A stretch of 64,000 nt of DNA from Patulibacter medicamentivorans (lineage in GTDB: Bacteria; Actinomycetota; Thermoleophilia; Solirubrobacterales; Solirubrobacteraceae): NCBI RefSeq assembly GCF_000240225.1, contig NZ_AGUD01000244.1, forward strand, positions 1-64,000, given 5' to 3'. The translations under genes were made by a program, and so were the position numbers. Positions 24,050 through 32,831 of the stretch are shown here, piece by piece (within the stretch, counting starts at the first letter, position 1; each line of letters starts with the position of its first letter). The notes beneath the pieces were generated by a model. It was not told where the DNA came from, did no database searches, and saw only the letters and a list, made by a program, of their open reading frames with translations.

Positions 24050-26680
24050 ATGTCCGAGACGCAGGATCCGACGCGCTACGAACCGGCCGAGGCCGAGCCG
24101 GCGGTGTTCGATCGCTGGGAGTCCGCGGGCATCTTCGCCGGCGACCCGGAGGGCGACCCCGCGAACAGCTTCTCGATCGCGATCCCGCCGCCGAACGTGA
24201 CCGGCGCGCTGCACATGGGCCACGCGCTCAACGGCTCGATCCAGGACGTCCTGATCCGGCTCAACCGGATGCGGGGCAAGAACGTCCGCTGGACGATCGG
24301 GACCGACCACGCCGGGATCGCGACGCAGACCAAGGTCGAGCAGGCGCTGGTCGACGAGGGCACTAGCCGCGAGCAGATCGGCCGCGAGGCGTTCGTCGAG
24401 CGGACCCAGGCCTGGCGCCAGCAGTACGGCGGCACGATCATCAACCAGTTCCGCCGCCTGGGGGTCTCGGCCGACTACGCCCACGAGCGGTTCACGATGG
24501 ACGAGGGCTACGTTCGCGCCGTCCAGCAGGTCTTCGTCGCGCTCTACGAGCAGGGCCTGATCTACCGCGGCACCTACCTGGTCAACTGGGATCCGGGCTC
24601 GCGCTCGGCGATCAGCGACCTCGAGGTCGAGGACCGCGAGGTCACCGACACGCTCTTCGAGATCGCCTACCCGCTCAGCGACGGATCCGGCGAGGTCGTC
24701 GTGGCGACCGTCCGCCCCGAGACGATGCTGGCCGACGTCGCCGTCGCGGTCAACCCGGCCGACGAGCGGTTCGCCGGCCTGATCGGCAAGAGCGTCGTGC
24801 TGCCGCTGGTCGGGCGCGAGCTGCCGATCATCGGCGACGACTACGTCAAGACCGACTTCGGCACCGGCTGCCTGAAGATCACGCCCGGGCACGACCCCAA
24901 CGACTTCGAGATCGGCCACCGCCACGGGCTCGAGACGCTGACCTGCATCGGCGAGGACGGCCGCATCACCGGCGGCTACGCGCCGGCCTTCGAGGGCCTC
25001 TCGACCGCCGAGGCGCGGACCGCGATCGTCGAGGAGCTGCGCGCCGGGGGCAGCCTCCGCGCCGAGGAGGACTACACCCACACCGTCCCCTTCAGCCACC
25101 GCTCCGGCGAGCGGATCGAGCCGTTGCTGTCGCTGCAGTGGTTCATGAAGATGGAGGAGCTGGCGCAGCCGGCGATCGACGCGGTCCGCGACGGGCGGGT
25201 CCGGATCCACCCCGAGAGCCAGTCGCGCCGCTACCTGCAGTGGCTGGAGGAGATCCGCCCGTGGGTGCTCAGCCGCCAGCTCTGGTGGGGCCACCAGATC
25301 CCGGTCTGGTACCGCGGCGACGAGACCTACTGCGGGATCGAGCCGCCGCGGGGCGAGGGCTGGGAGCGCGACCCGGACGTCCTCGACACCTGGTTCAGCT
25401 CGGCGCTGTGGCCGTTCGCGACCCTCGGCTGGCCGGAGCAGACGCCCGAGCTGCGGACCTTCTACCCGACCTCGGTGCTCTCGACCGCCCGCGACATCCT
25501 CTTCCTGTGGGTGGCGCGGATGGTGATGATGGGCCTGCGGTTCCCGGGCGAGATCCCGTTCGGCGACGTCTACTGCCACTCGGTGATCCAGGCGCCCGAC
25601 GGCCGCCGGATGAGCAAGTCGCTGGGCACCGGCATCGATCCGCTGGCCCTGATCGACGGCGGCCCGCGGCCCGCGGTGTTCGCCAAGAAGAAGGGCGCCG
25701 ACGCCGGCGAGTTCCCGGCCTACGGCGCCGACGCGGTCCGCTTCGGCCTACTGGCGATGTCCTCGACCCAGGACGTCCGCTTCAGCGAGGAGAAGATCGC
25801 GCAGGGCCGGCAGCTGATCACCAAGCTCTCCAACGCGGTGCGGTTCGCCGCCGGCCGCCTGGAGGGGCTCGACGTCGAGCTGCCCGCCGACGGGAGCCCG
25901 CTGGCCCCCGGCGCGGCCAGCCGGCTCGAGGACCGCTGGATCGTCTCGCGGACCGAGCGGATCGCCCGCGAGACCGCTGCCCGGATCGACGAGTTCGACT
26001 TCGCCAAGGCCGCCCTCGGCCTCTACGACTTCGTCTACGGCGAGCTCTGCGACTGGTACCTGGAGCTGGTCAAGGCCCGCGAGGCGGCGACCGACCCGGA
26101 CCTCGGCCGGGTGCTGGCCTGGGCGCTGCGGCGGACGCTCCAGATCGCCCACCCGGTGATCCCGTTCGTGACCGAGGACGCGTGGGGCAGGATCCCCGGC
26201 ACGGACGGCCTGCTGGCCGGCTCGCGACTGCCGGCGCCCGACGACGCGCTGCTCGACGGCGACGCCGAGCACGACCTCGGCCGCGTGATCGAGCTGATCA
26301 GCGCCGTCCGCTCGTGGCGCAGCACCGCCAACGTGCCGCCCGGGCCGATCCTGCCGGCGCGGCTCGAGGCCGACGGCTACGACGACGAGGCGCGTGCCCA
26401 CGCCGCCCGCCTGGCCCGCGTCGAGCTGGTCGACGGCGCCGGCGACGCGGTGCTGGTGGCGGTGCCCGGCGGGCAGGTCGCGATCCTCGCCGGCGAGCAC
26501 GTCGATCCCGACGCGGAGCGGTCCCGGATCGCCAAGCGTCGGGCTGAGGTCGAGGCTGAGATCGAGCGCACCGCCGCGCGCCTGGGCAACGAGAAGTTCG
26601 CCTCCCGCGCCCCGGCCGAGGTCGTCGCCGCCGAGCAGGCCAAGCTCGACGGTCTGCGGGAAGAGCTGCGCACGCTGTGA
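24050..26680 (+). CDS. valS: valyl-tRNA synthetase
   Basis: An 876-residue class I synthetase that charges tRNA-Val. The HIGH motif appears as HMGH at residues 55-58, within PPNVTGALHMGHALN. KMSKS appears as RMSKS at 520-524. The CP1 editing domain lies between them (for example TVRPETMLADVAVAV and the GTGCLKITPGHDPNDFEIG segment). The anticodon-binding helical domain and a C-terminal coiled-coil arm (about 805-876) complete the chain. The length is normal. Its stop overlaps the GTG of folC by 3 bases (GTGA), so the two are coupled. Confidence 0.97.
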   Translation: MSETQDPTRYEPAEAEPAVFDRWESAGIFAGDPEGDPANSFSIAIPPPNVTGALHMGHALNGSIQDVLIRLNRMRGKNVRWTIGTDHAGIATQTKVEQALVDEGTSREQIGREAFVERTQAWRQQYGGTIINQFRRLGVSADYAHERFTMDEGYVRAVQQVFVALYEQGLIYRGTYLVNWDPGSRSAISDLEVEDREVTDTLFEIAYPLSDGSGEVVVATVRPETMLADVAVAVNPADERFAGLIGKSVVLPLVGRELPIIGDDYVKTDFGTGCLKITPGHDPNDFEIGHRHGLETLTCIGEDGRITGGYAPAFEGLSTAEARTAIVEELRAGGSLRAEEDYTHTVPFSHRSGERIEPLLSLQWFMKMEELAQPAIDAVRDGRVRIHPESQSRRYLQWLEEIRPWVLSRQLWWGHQIPVWYRGDETYCGIEPPRGEGWERDPDVLDTWFSSALWPFATLGWPEQTPELRTFYPTSVLSTARDILFLWVARMVMMGLRFPGEIPFGDVYCHSVIQAPDGRRMSKSLGTGIDPLALIDGGPRPAVFAKKKGADAGEFPAYGADAVRFGLLAMSSTQDVRFSEEKIAQGRQLITKLSNAVRFAAGRLEGLDVELPADGSPLAPGAASRLEDRWIVSRTERIARETAARIDEFDFAKAALGLYDFVYGELCDWYLELVKAREAATDPDLGRVLAWALRRTLQIAHPVIPFVTEDAWGRIPGTDGLLAGSRLPAPDDALLDGDAEHDLGRVIELISAVRSWRSTANVPPGPILPARLEADGYDDEARAHAARLARVELVDGAGDAVLVAVPGGQVAILAGEHVDPDAERSRIAKRRAEVEAEIERTAARLGNEKFASRAPAEVVAAEQAKLDGLREELRTL

Positions 26681-28056
26681 GCGGCGCGGCCGGAGGCCCC
26701 GGCGAGCGATGGGACGCGGACGGCTGGCTGCTGGAGCGCGAGCTGTTCGGCATCCGGCCCGGCCTGGCGCGGATGCGGGCCCTGCTCGAGCTGCTGGGGC
26801 GACCGCAGGAGCGCTTCGCGGCGATCCACGTCGTCGGCAGCAACGGCAAGACCTCGACGGTGACGATGGCCGCCGCGCTGCTGCAGCGCCGCGGCGTGCG
26901 CTCCGGGGCCTACGCGTCGCCGCACCTCGTGCGGTTCGCCGAGCGGGTCCAGATCGCCGGCGCGCCGCTCGACGCGGGTCCGTTCGCCGCGGCGGTCGCC
27001 CGGGTCCGCGCCGCGGCCGAGGAACTGGAGGCCCAGCGGACGACCGCCAGCGACGGCCAGGACGTCGGCGACGGCGGGGCCGACGGCGGATGGGACGGCG
27101 GGGAGCGCGTCACCCAGTTCGAGGCGATCACCGCGACCGCCTACCTGGCCTTCGCCGAGGCCGGCGTCGAGTGCGCCGTGATCGAGGCCGGCCTTGGCGG
27201 GCGCTGGGACGCGACCAACGTCCTGCCGCGCGACCCGGCCGGGCCGGGGCGGCCGCCGGTCGCGGTGCTGACCAGCGTCTCACTCGAGCACACGCGCTGG
27301 CTGGGGACGACGAACGCCGCGATCGCGGCCGAGAAGGTCGAGGTCCTGCGGCCGGGCGGGACGCTGGTGCTGGGCCACGGGCTGCCGGCGGAGGCGGTCG
27401 CGGTCGCCGAGGCGTTGGCGGCCGAGCGCGGGGCGACGATCGTGCGGGCGCCGGCCGACCCCGGGAGCGACGTGCCGACGCCCGGGACCGGTCCCGACCG
27501 CGGCGGGGCGCTCTTCCAGCGCCGCAACCTGGCGACCGCGATGGCCGCCGTCGACGCGCAGCTCGGCGCGCCGGACCCGGCCGCCGCTCGTGCCCTGGCG
27601 GCCGGGATCGTCGTGCCCGGGCGCTTCCAGACGGTCGATCCGGGGGGCTCCGGCGGCCCGACGGTGATCCACGACGGCGCGCACAACGAGGCCGGCATGG
27701 TCGCCCTCGCCGACGCCCTCGACGCGGCGCCCCCTGCCCGGCCGCTGGTCGCGCTGATCGGCGTCCTCGACGACAAGGACCCGGCGGCGATGGTGCGGGC
27801 GCTGGACCGCTGGTGCGACCGGGTCGTGGCCGTCGCGCCGGGCAATCCGCGGGCGCTGCCGGCCGCGGATCTGGCGGCGATCGTCGCCCGGGCTCTGCCT
27901 GGCCGACCGGTCGACGTCGCCGCGGGCCCGCACGAGGGTCTGCGCATGGCCCGTACACTGGCCGGGGCGAGCGGTACCGTGCTCGCCACCGGATCGCTGC
28001 ATCTGCTGGCCGACCTGCACCGCGGGCCGGCCGCCGGACCGGCCTCCGCGTTCTGA
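26677..28056 (+). CDS. folC: folylpolyglutamate/dihydrofolate synthase
   Basis: A 459-residue Mur-ligase-family enzyme that adds glutamate to folates, and may also make dihydrofolate. Visible: the ATP loop GSNGKTST (about residues 54-61), the central-domain segment FEAITATAYLAFAE, VIEAGLGGRWDATNV with the Mg ligand, and the C-terminal HDGAHN motif. Between about 119 and 142 there is a Gly/Asp-rich insert (DGQDVGDGGADGGWDGG) not usual in the family. The GTG start overlaps the valS stop. The valS-folC order is widespread. Confidence 0.94.
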   Translation: MSGAAGGPGERWDADGWLLERELFGIRPGLARMRALLELLGRPQERFAAIHVVGSNGKTSTVTMAAALLQRRGVRSGAYASPHLVRFAERVQIAGAPLDAGPFAAAVARVRAAAEELEAQRTTASDGQDVGDGGADGGWDGGERVTQFEAITATAYLAFAEAGVECAVIEAGLGGRWDATNVLPRDPAGPGRPPVAVLTSVSLEHTRWLGTTNAAIAAEKVEVLRPGGTLVLGHGLPAEAVAVAEALAAERGATIVRAPADPGSDVPTPGTGPDRGGALFQRRNLATAMAAVDAQLGAPDPAAARALAAGIVVPGRFQTVDPGGSGGPTVIHDGAHNEAGMVALADALDAAPPARPLVALIGVLDDKDPAAMVRALDRWCDRVVAVAPGNPRALPAADLAAIVARALPGRPVDVAAGPHEGLRMARTLAGASGTVLATGSLHLLADLHRGPAAGPASAF

Positions 28057-28069
28057 TCAACCCACCGTC

Positions 28070-28204
28070 ATGTCCCCGACCGACCCCCGTCACGACGAGT
28101 CCCTCCCGGTCCTGCGCCTCGTCCTCGGCGTGGCCGTGGTCGTGGCCCTGGTCATCCTCGTGTTCTTCGCCATCGGCTACGCGCTCGGCCGTGCCTTCCT
28201 CTGA
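28070..28204 (+). CDS. 44-residue single-span membrane protein
   Basis: A short gene 13 bases after folC in the same direction. The product starts MSPTDPRHDESLPVLRLVLG and continues as one long hydrophobic helix (VAVVVALVILVFFAIGYALG) ending RAFL. The hydrophilic N-terminus, Arg after the helix, and tight spacing after folC support a real gene co-transcribed with valS-folC. Function unknown. No clear Shine-Dalgarno sequence is visible. Confidence 0.6.
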   Translation: MSPTDPRHDESLPVLRLVLGVAVVVALVILVFFAIGYALGRAFL

Positions 28205-28342
28205 TCCCAGCGAGCGGCGGGGCATCCCGCCCGTCTCCGTCGCTGGATCACGGAGCACGCCCCGAACCGCCGTCGATGGGCGTCGTCCGTCACGCGGAGG
28301 AACCACCGGGTCGTCCGACGAACTACCGTTCCTGTGATCACC

Positions 28343-28876
28343 ATGCCCGATCTCCTCGCCGTGTTCGGCATCAACAACGGCACGCTCGACACCGTCGTGA
28401 AGCTGTTGGTGCTCTTCGTCGTCCTGATCTGGCTCGCGCTCGTCTACTACACGTGGGCGGACGCGCGCCGGCGCATCAGCGACCCCGTCCTGATCGGCAC
28501 CGCGACCGTCGCGGCGCTGGTCCTGCCGTTCGCCGGCACGATCATCTACATGGTCGTCCGGCCGCCGGAGTACCTCGACGACGTGCGCGAGCGCGAGCTG
28601 GAGATGCAGGCCGCCGAGGCGCGGCTGCTGCAGTCCGGCGTGCTGCTCTGCCCGCACTGCGAGTACCAGGTGCAGAAGGACTTCCTGCGCTGCCCGTCGT
28701 GCCTGCGCAAGCTGCGCGACCAGTGCACCGGCTGCGCCAAGCCGCTCGATCCGGAGTGGCGGATCTGCCCGTACTGCGAGACCGAGATCCCCGGCCGCAC
28801 GCCGCGCCGCCGTCGTCGCCGGCGAGCGGACGAGGCCGAGCACGATCACGAGCGCCCCGCGGCCGACCTCTCCTAG
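28343..28876 (+). CDS. membrane-anchored double zinc-ribbon protein
   Basis: A 177-residue protein with two or three hydrophobic segments (about residues 20-40 and 52-73) followed by a cytoplasmic part with four CxxC pairs: CPHC, CPSC, CTGC and CPYC (about residues 113-152). This is the pattern of a double zinc ribbon. The tail is a run of Arg followed by acidic residues. Zinc ribbons of this form often bind nucleic acid or partner proteins; linked to a membrane anchor it might be a regulatory scaffold. ATG 28343 was chosen, since the TACCGT at 28324 is too close to GTG 28334 for that codon to be transcribed with confidence. Confidence 0.78.
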   Translation: MPDLLAVFGINNGTLDTVVKLLVLFVVLIWLALVYYTWADARRRISDPVLIGTATVAALVLPFAGTIIYMVVRPPEYLDDVRERELEMQAAEARLLQSGVLLCPHCEYQVQKDFLRCPSCLRKLRDQCTGCAKPLDPEWRICPYCETEIPGRTPRRRRRRRADEAEHDHERPAADLS

Positions 28877-28974
28877 CGCTCTCGTAGCGGCGGGACTGGG
28901 CGCGGGACTGCTTGAATCTCCGGGCCCGGCCGGCACGATCGGCCGCTGACCCCGCAAGGAGAGACTCCGAACCC

Positions 28975-29382
28975 ATGTCCCGCACCCTGATCCTCGTCAA
29001 GCCGGACGGCGTCAAGCGCCAGCTGATCGGCGAGGTGCTCGGCCGCTTCGAGCGCAAGGGCCTGAGCATCGCCGCTCTCAAGCTCGTCCAGCTGGAGACC
29101 TCGGTCGTCGAGGAGCACTACGCGCATCTCAACGACAAGCCGTTCTTCGGCGAGCTGGTCTCGTTCATGACCGGTGGCGCCGTGGTCGCCGCGATCCTCG
29201 AGGGGCCGTCGGCCGTCGAGGTCGGCCGCCAGGTGATCGGCGCGACCAACCCGCTCGAGGCCGCCACCGGCTCGATCCGCGGCGACCTGGCGATCGAGGC
29301 CGGCGAGAACATCGTCCACGGCTCGGACTCGGACGAGAACGCCGAGATCGAGGTCGCGCGCTTCTTCCCCGAGCTGGGCTGA
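28975..29382 (+). CDS. ndk: nucleoside diphosphate kinase
   Basis: A 135-residue NDP kinase that equilibrates nucleoside di- and triphosphates through a phospho-histidine. The catalytic motif is NIVHGSDSDENAEIE, with His about residue 117. The N-terminal TLILVKPDGVKR and central GATNPLEAATGSIRGDLA segments are diagnostic. The length is normal. An AAGGAGAG Shine-Dalgarno precedes the ATG. The maf gene follows 27 bases later, then the mre cluster. Confidence 0.97.
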   Translation: MSRTLILVKPDGVKRQLIGEVLGRFERKGLSIAALKLVQLETSVVEEHYAHLNDKPFFGELVSFMTGGAVVAAILEGPSAVEVGRQVIGATNPLEAATGSIRGDLAIEAGENIVHGSDSDENAEIEVARFFPELG

Positions 29383-29409
29383 GGCATCGGGCGAGGCGGG
29401 GAGCCGACG

Positions 29410-30033
29410 GTGGACGCCACCGTGGCCGGCGGGGAGCTCGTCCTCGCCTCGCGCTCGCCCCAGCGGCGGGCGATCCTCGAGACGCTGGGCGTGCCGTTCC
29501 GCGTCCGGGTCTCGGACGCCGAGGAGCGGACCGACGGCGACCCGATCGCGGTCGCCGTCGAGAACGCCCGCCGCAAGGCGCTGGCCGTCGCCGACGGCGA
29601 GCCGCCGGGGACGCTGGTGCTCGGCGCCGACACCGTGATCGTCGACGACCTCGACGATCGCGCGGTCGCGGGCGAGCGGGCGGTCGGCAAGCCCGCCGAC
29701 GCCGCCGAGGCGGCCGCGATGTTGCGCCGCTGGTCCGGGCGCGGGCACCACGTCGCGTCCTCGGTCGCGGTCGTCCGCGCGGCCGCCGCCGGCGGCCACG
29801 AGCTGGTGCTGGCCGAGGCCGACACGACCCTCGTCCGCTTCCGGGAGCTGGGGGAGGACGAGCTGGACTGGTACGTCGCCACCGGGGAGTGGCGCGATCG
29901 GGCCGGCGGCTACGCGATCCAGCTGCGCGGCACGCTGCTGGTCGACGGGATCGACGGGGACTGGTGGACCGTGGTCGGGCTGCCGGTGGCGCTGCTCGCA
30001 CGCCGCCTCCCGGGGCTGCTACGGCGCCCCTGA
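29410..30033 (+). CDS. maf: Maf-type nucleotide pyrophosphatase
   Basis: A 207-residue Maf/YhdE protein. These house-cleaning enzymes hydrolyse dTTP/UTP or modified pyrimidine nucleotides to monophosphates. Visible motifs: LASRSPQRRAIL (about 12-23), with the substrate-binding SxSPRR-like loop, GADTVIVDD (about 76-84) and the KPADAAEAAAMLRRWSGR segment. The E/KxxR and GxYxIQ-like end (GGYAIQLRG) are also present. The GTG start lies 27 bases after ndk. In enterobacteria maf sits inside the mreBCD-maf-rng cluster; here it is just upstream of mreB. Confidence 0.9.
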   Translation: MDATVAGGELVLASRSPQRRAILETLGVPFRVRVSDAEERTDGDPIAVAVENARRKALAVADGEPPGTLVLGADTVIVDDLDDRAVAGERAVGKPADAAEAAAMLRRWSGRGHHVASSVAVVRAAAAGGHELVLAEADTTLVRFRELGEDELDWYVATGEWRDRAGGYAIQLRGTLLVDGIDGDWWTVVGLPVALLARRLPGLLRRP

Positions 30034-30105
30034 CCGCGATCGGCCCGGACCGCCGAGGCCCCATGCACGCGGCGATTCATGGACGGCGCGTCGAAGGCCC
30101 TCCGC

Positions 30106-30111
30106 TACACT
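30106..30111 (+). promoter_or_regulatory. possible -10 element of the mre operon
   Basis: TACACT about 105 bases before the mreB ATG. The implied leader of roughly 100 bases contrasts with the leaderless genes. Confidence 0.4.
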
Positions 30112-30216
30112 CCGGCCTCGATCCGCGGCGGCGGAGGACGGATGGGACCTGCTCCTCGCCACTGCCGCGCCCGCCGGCCTCCCGGCGCGGCGACGGATCT
30201 GAACCCCCACGCCTCG

Positions 30217-31269
30217 ATGAGCATCTTCAGCTACCTCACCGGGATCGGCAGCCGCGACATGGCAGTCGACCTCGGCACCGCGAACACCCTGGTCTACGTC
30301 CGGGGTCGCGGGATCGTGCTGTCGGAGCCCTCGGTCGTCGCGATCGACTCCCGATCGGGCGAGGTCCACGCCGTCGGCATCGAGGCCAAGCGGATGCTCG
30401 GCCGCACGCCCGGCACGATCCAGGCGATCCGGCCGCTGAAGGACGGCGTGATCGCCGACTTCGACGTCACCGAGGAGATGCTGCGCCACTTCATCCAGAA
30501 GGCGCACCAGAACCGCTTCGCCCACCCGCGGGTCGTCGTCTGCGTCCCCTCCGGCGTGACCGGGGTCGAGAAGCGCGCGGTCGAGGAGGCGTCGATCTCC
30601 GCCGGTGCCCGCCAGGCGTACCTGATCGAGGAGCCGATGGCCGCCGCGATCGGCTCCGGCCTGCCGGTCGCCGAGCCGACCGGCTCGATGGTCGTCGACA
30701 TCGGCGGCGGCACCAGCGAGGTCGCGGTGATCTCGCTCGGCGGGATCGTCGTCTCGCAGTCGGTCCGGGTGGCCGGCGACGAGTTCGACGAGGCGATCGT
30801 CGCCTACGCCAAGCGCGAGTACAAGCTGCTGATCGGCACCCAGATGGCCGAGGACGTCAAGCTCGAGATCGGCTCCGCCTACCCGATGGCGGAGGAGGTC
30901 CAGACCGAGATCCGCGGCCGCGACATGGTCTCCGGCCTGCCGAAGACGGTCGTCATCACCAGCGAAGAGGTCCGGCAGGCGCTCGAGGAGCCGCTGTCGG
31001 CGATCATCGAGGCGGTCAAGGAGACCCTCGACCGCACGCCGCCCGAGCTGTCGTCCGACATCATGGACCGCGGGATCATGCTGGCCGGCGGGGGATCGCT
31101 GCTCCGGGGGCTCGACGAGCGCCTCCGCGAGGAGACGCAGATGCCCGCGCACCTGGCAGAGTCCCCGTTGACCTGCGTCGCGGTCGGCTCCGGTCGCTCG
31201 CTCGAGGAGTTCGACGTCATCCACCGGATGAACCGCGGACACTCCCGCAACCGGCGTCGCCGGTACTAG
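30217..31269 (+). CDS. mreB: rod-shape-determining protein MreB
   Basis: A 350-residue bacterial actin that polymerises under the membrane and directs lateral wall synthesis. Visible actin-fold phosphate motifs: [13 protein letters not shown] (phosphate 1, about 13-25), [18 protein letters not shown] (phosphate 2, about 158-175) and [16 protein letters not shown] (adenosine motif, about 287-302). The frame is open 46 residues upstream, but homology starts at MSIFSYLTG, and the earlier part is not conserved in the family. It opens the mreB-mreC-mreD-mrdA-rodA-rng cluster. The C-terminal tail is Arg rich. Confidence 0.96.
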   Translation: MSIFSYLTGIGSRDMAVDLGTANTLVYVRGRGIVLSEPSVVAIDSRSGEVHAVGIEAKRMLGRTPGTIQAIRPLKDGVIADFDVTEEMLRHFIQKAHQNRFAHPRVVVCVPSGVTGVEKRAVEEASISAGARQAYLIEEPMAAAIGSGLPVAEPTGSMVVDIGGGTSEVAVISLGGIVVSQSVRVAGDEFDEAIVAYAKREYKLLIGTQMAEDVKLEIGSAYPMAEEVQTEIRGRDMVSGLPKTVVITSEEVRQALEEPLSAIIEAVKETLDRTPPELSSDIMDRGIMLAGGGSLLRGLDERLREETQMPAHLAESPLTCVAVGSGRSLEEFDVIHRMNRGHSRNRRRRY

Positions 31270-31317
31270 ACCCGCCGGCCGCCCCGTGCGTCGCCCGCCC
31301 CGCCCGTATCGCGTTCC

Positions 31318-32187
31318 GTGAACGATCCGTCCGCACGCCGTCGCCGTCGCCTGGTGCTCGCCGCCCTGGTCGTGGTGTCGCTGATCCTGCTGACCGCCGC
31401 CTTCGGCTCCGCCGGCGGCGGGACCACCGGCGGGGTCGCCGGGCCGCTGGTCGACGGCGCCTCGACGATCGTCAAGCCGGTCCGGGACCTGGTCAACTGG
31501 GTCGGGGACACCGCGGACGCCAAGCAGGAGGTCGCCGACCGCAAGCGCGAGGCGAACCAGCTGCGGGCCGAGAACGCGCGGCTGCTCGACCGCCTGCGGC
31601 GGATCCCGAAGCTGGCACAGCTGCAGGAGCTCGACGACCGGCTGCAGCTCTCCCGCGCCGCGCCGGTGGCTGCCGACGTGATCGTCCAGTCCCCCAGCCA
31701 GTGGGCGCTGACGGTCACGATCGATCGCGGCTCCAACGACGGGATCTCGGTCGGGGACCCGGTGATCGGCGCCGACGCCGACAACGCGGGCCTGGTCGGG
31801 TTCGTCCGCAACGCGCGCGGGGGCCAGGCGGTCGTCGCGCTGCTGCCCGACCAGAGCGTCGCGATCGGCGCCCGCCTGGCGGGCAAGGACCCGATCGGGA
31901 TCATCACGGGGGCGGGGGCGGGGACGACCACCGACCTCGAGCTGTCCGACATCCCGTCGACGGTCGCGATCAACCCCGGGATGCTCGTCACGACCTCGGG
32001 CAGCGCCCGCAACGCCGGCGAGCTGGCGTCGCTGGCGCCGCCCGGGATCCCGATCGGCCGCGTGACCAGCGTCGACCAGGCCAAGGAGGACGACCAGGTC
32101 GCCCACGTCCGCCCGCTCGTCGCCCTCCGCTCGCTCGAGACCGTCCGGGTCCTGACCCAGAGCGTGAACGGGAACCGGCCGCAGTGA
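31318..32187 (+). CDS. mreC: rod-shape-determining protein MreC
   Basis: A 289-residue periplasmic-facing scaffold with a short cytoplasmic tail, one membrane helix (about 11-30) and a coiled coil (about 60-95, KQEVADRKREANQLRAENAR). The two-beta-barrel domain follows (VIVQSPSQWALTVTIDRGSNDGI, then GIITGAG...DIPSTVAINPGMLVTTSG). It links MreB to the transpeptidase MrdA. The GTG start at 31318 gives the expected membrane topology. Its stop overlaps the mreD start (GTGA). Confidence 0.93.
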   Translation: MNDPSARRRRRLVLAALVVVSLILLTAAFGSAGGGTTGGVAGPLVDGASTIVKPVRDLVNWVGDTADAKQEVADRKREANQLRAENARLLDRLRRIPKLAQLQELDDRLQLSRAAPVAADVIVQSPSQWALTVTIDRGSNDGISVGDPVIGADADNAGLVGFVRNARGGQAVVALLPDQSVAIGARLAGKDPIGIITGAGAGTTTDLELSDIPSTVAINPGMLVTTSGSARNAGELASLAPPGIPIGRVTSVDQAKEDDQVAHVRPLVALRSLETVRVLTQSVNGNRPQ

Positions 32188-32831
32188 GCCCGCAGCCGAC
32201 GGTCAGCCGTTCGCGCCGCCAGCGGCGGCGACGGCGGGTCCGGCTGCCCGATCACAGCGTCATCGGGGCCGTCCCGTGGCTGCGGCTGGGCCTGCTCGGC
32301 CTGCTGGTCGGCCTGCTGCAGCTGGTGCTCTTCAGCCGGGTCTGGATCGTCGGCATGCAGATCGACCTGGCGGTCCTGACGCTGCTGATGGTCGGGCTGC
32401 TCGCCGGACCGATCTCGGGGGCGGCCTTCGGCTTCGGGCTCGGCCTGCTGCTCGACGGGGTCTCGGGGCAGACGCTCGGCCTCTCGTCGCTCTCGTTCGT
32501 GCTGACCGGCTACGCCGTCGGTCGCCTCGGGCAGCTGCGCGATCCCGAGTCGAGCGCGGTCCCGGTGGTGGTCGGCGTCTTCGGCACGTTCGCCGCGCTG
32601 GTGCTCTACGGCCTGCTCGAGCTGATGCTCAACCAGAGCACCCGGGTCAGCCCTGGGATGATCTGGGTGATCGTCGGCACGACCCTGATCAACGCCCTCC
32701 TGGCGCTGCCCGTGCATAATCGGGTGAAGCGCTGGTTGTTGCCGATGCTTCCCGAGGAAGCTCGCCGGCGCCGCCGACGGCGGGCCTATGGCAGCCGCTC
32801 CACGTCCGATCTGGACGTCCGCATCCGATGA
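32184..32831 (+). CDS. mreD: rod-shape-determining protein MreD
   Basis: A 215-residue membrane protein with about five helices (first at VPWLRLGLLGLLVGLLQLVLF) and an Arg-rich N-terminus. The position between mreC and mrdA, size and the DLAVLTLLMVGLLAGPISGAA segment fit MreD. It overlaps mreC by 4 bases (GTGA) and mrdA by 4 bases (ATGA). The GTG start was chosen at 32184 because of the coupling. The basic C-terminus (EEARRRRRRRAYGS) lies in the cytoplasm. Confidence 0.88.
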   Translation: MSPQPTVSRSRRQRRRRRVRLPDHSVIGAVPWLRLGLLGLLVGLLQLVLFSRVWIVGMQIDLAVLTLLMVGLLAGPISGAAFGFGLGLLLDGVSGQTLGLSSLSFVLTGYAVGRLGQLRDPESSAVPVVVGVFGTFAALVLYGLLELMLNQSTRVSPGMIWVIVGTTLINALLALPVHNRVKRWLLPMLPEEARRRRRRRAYGSRSTSDLDVRIR

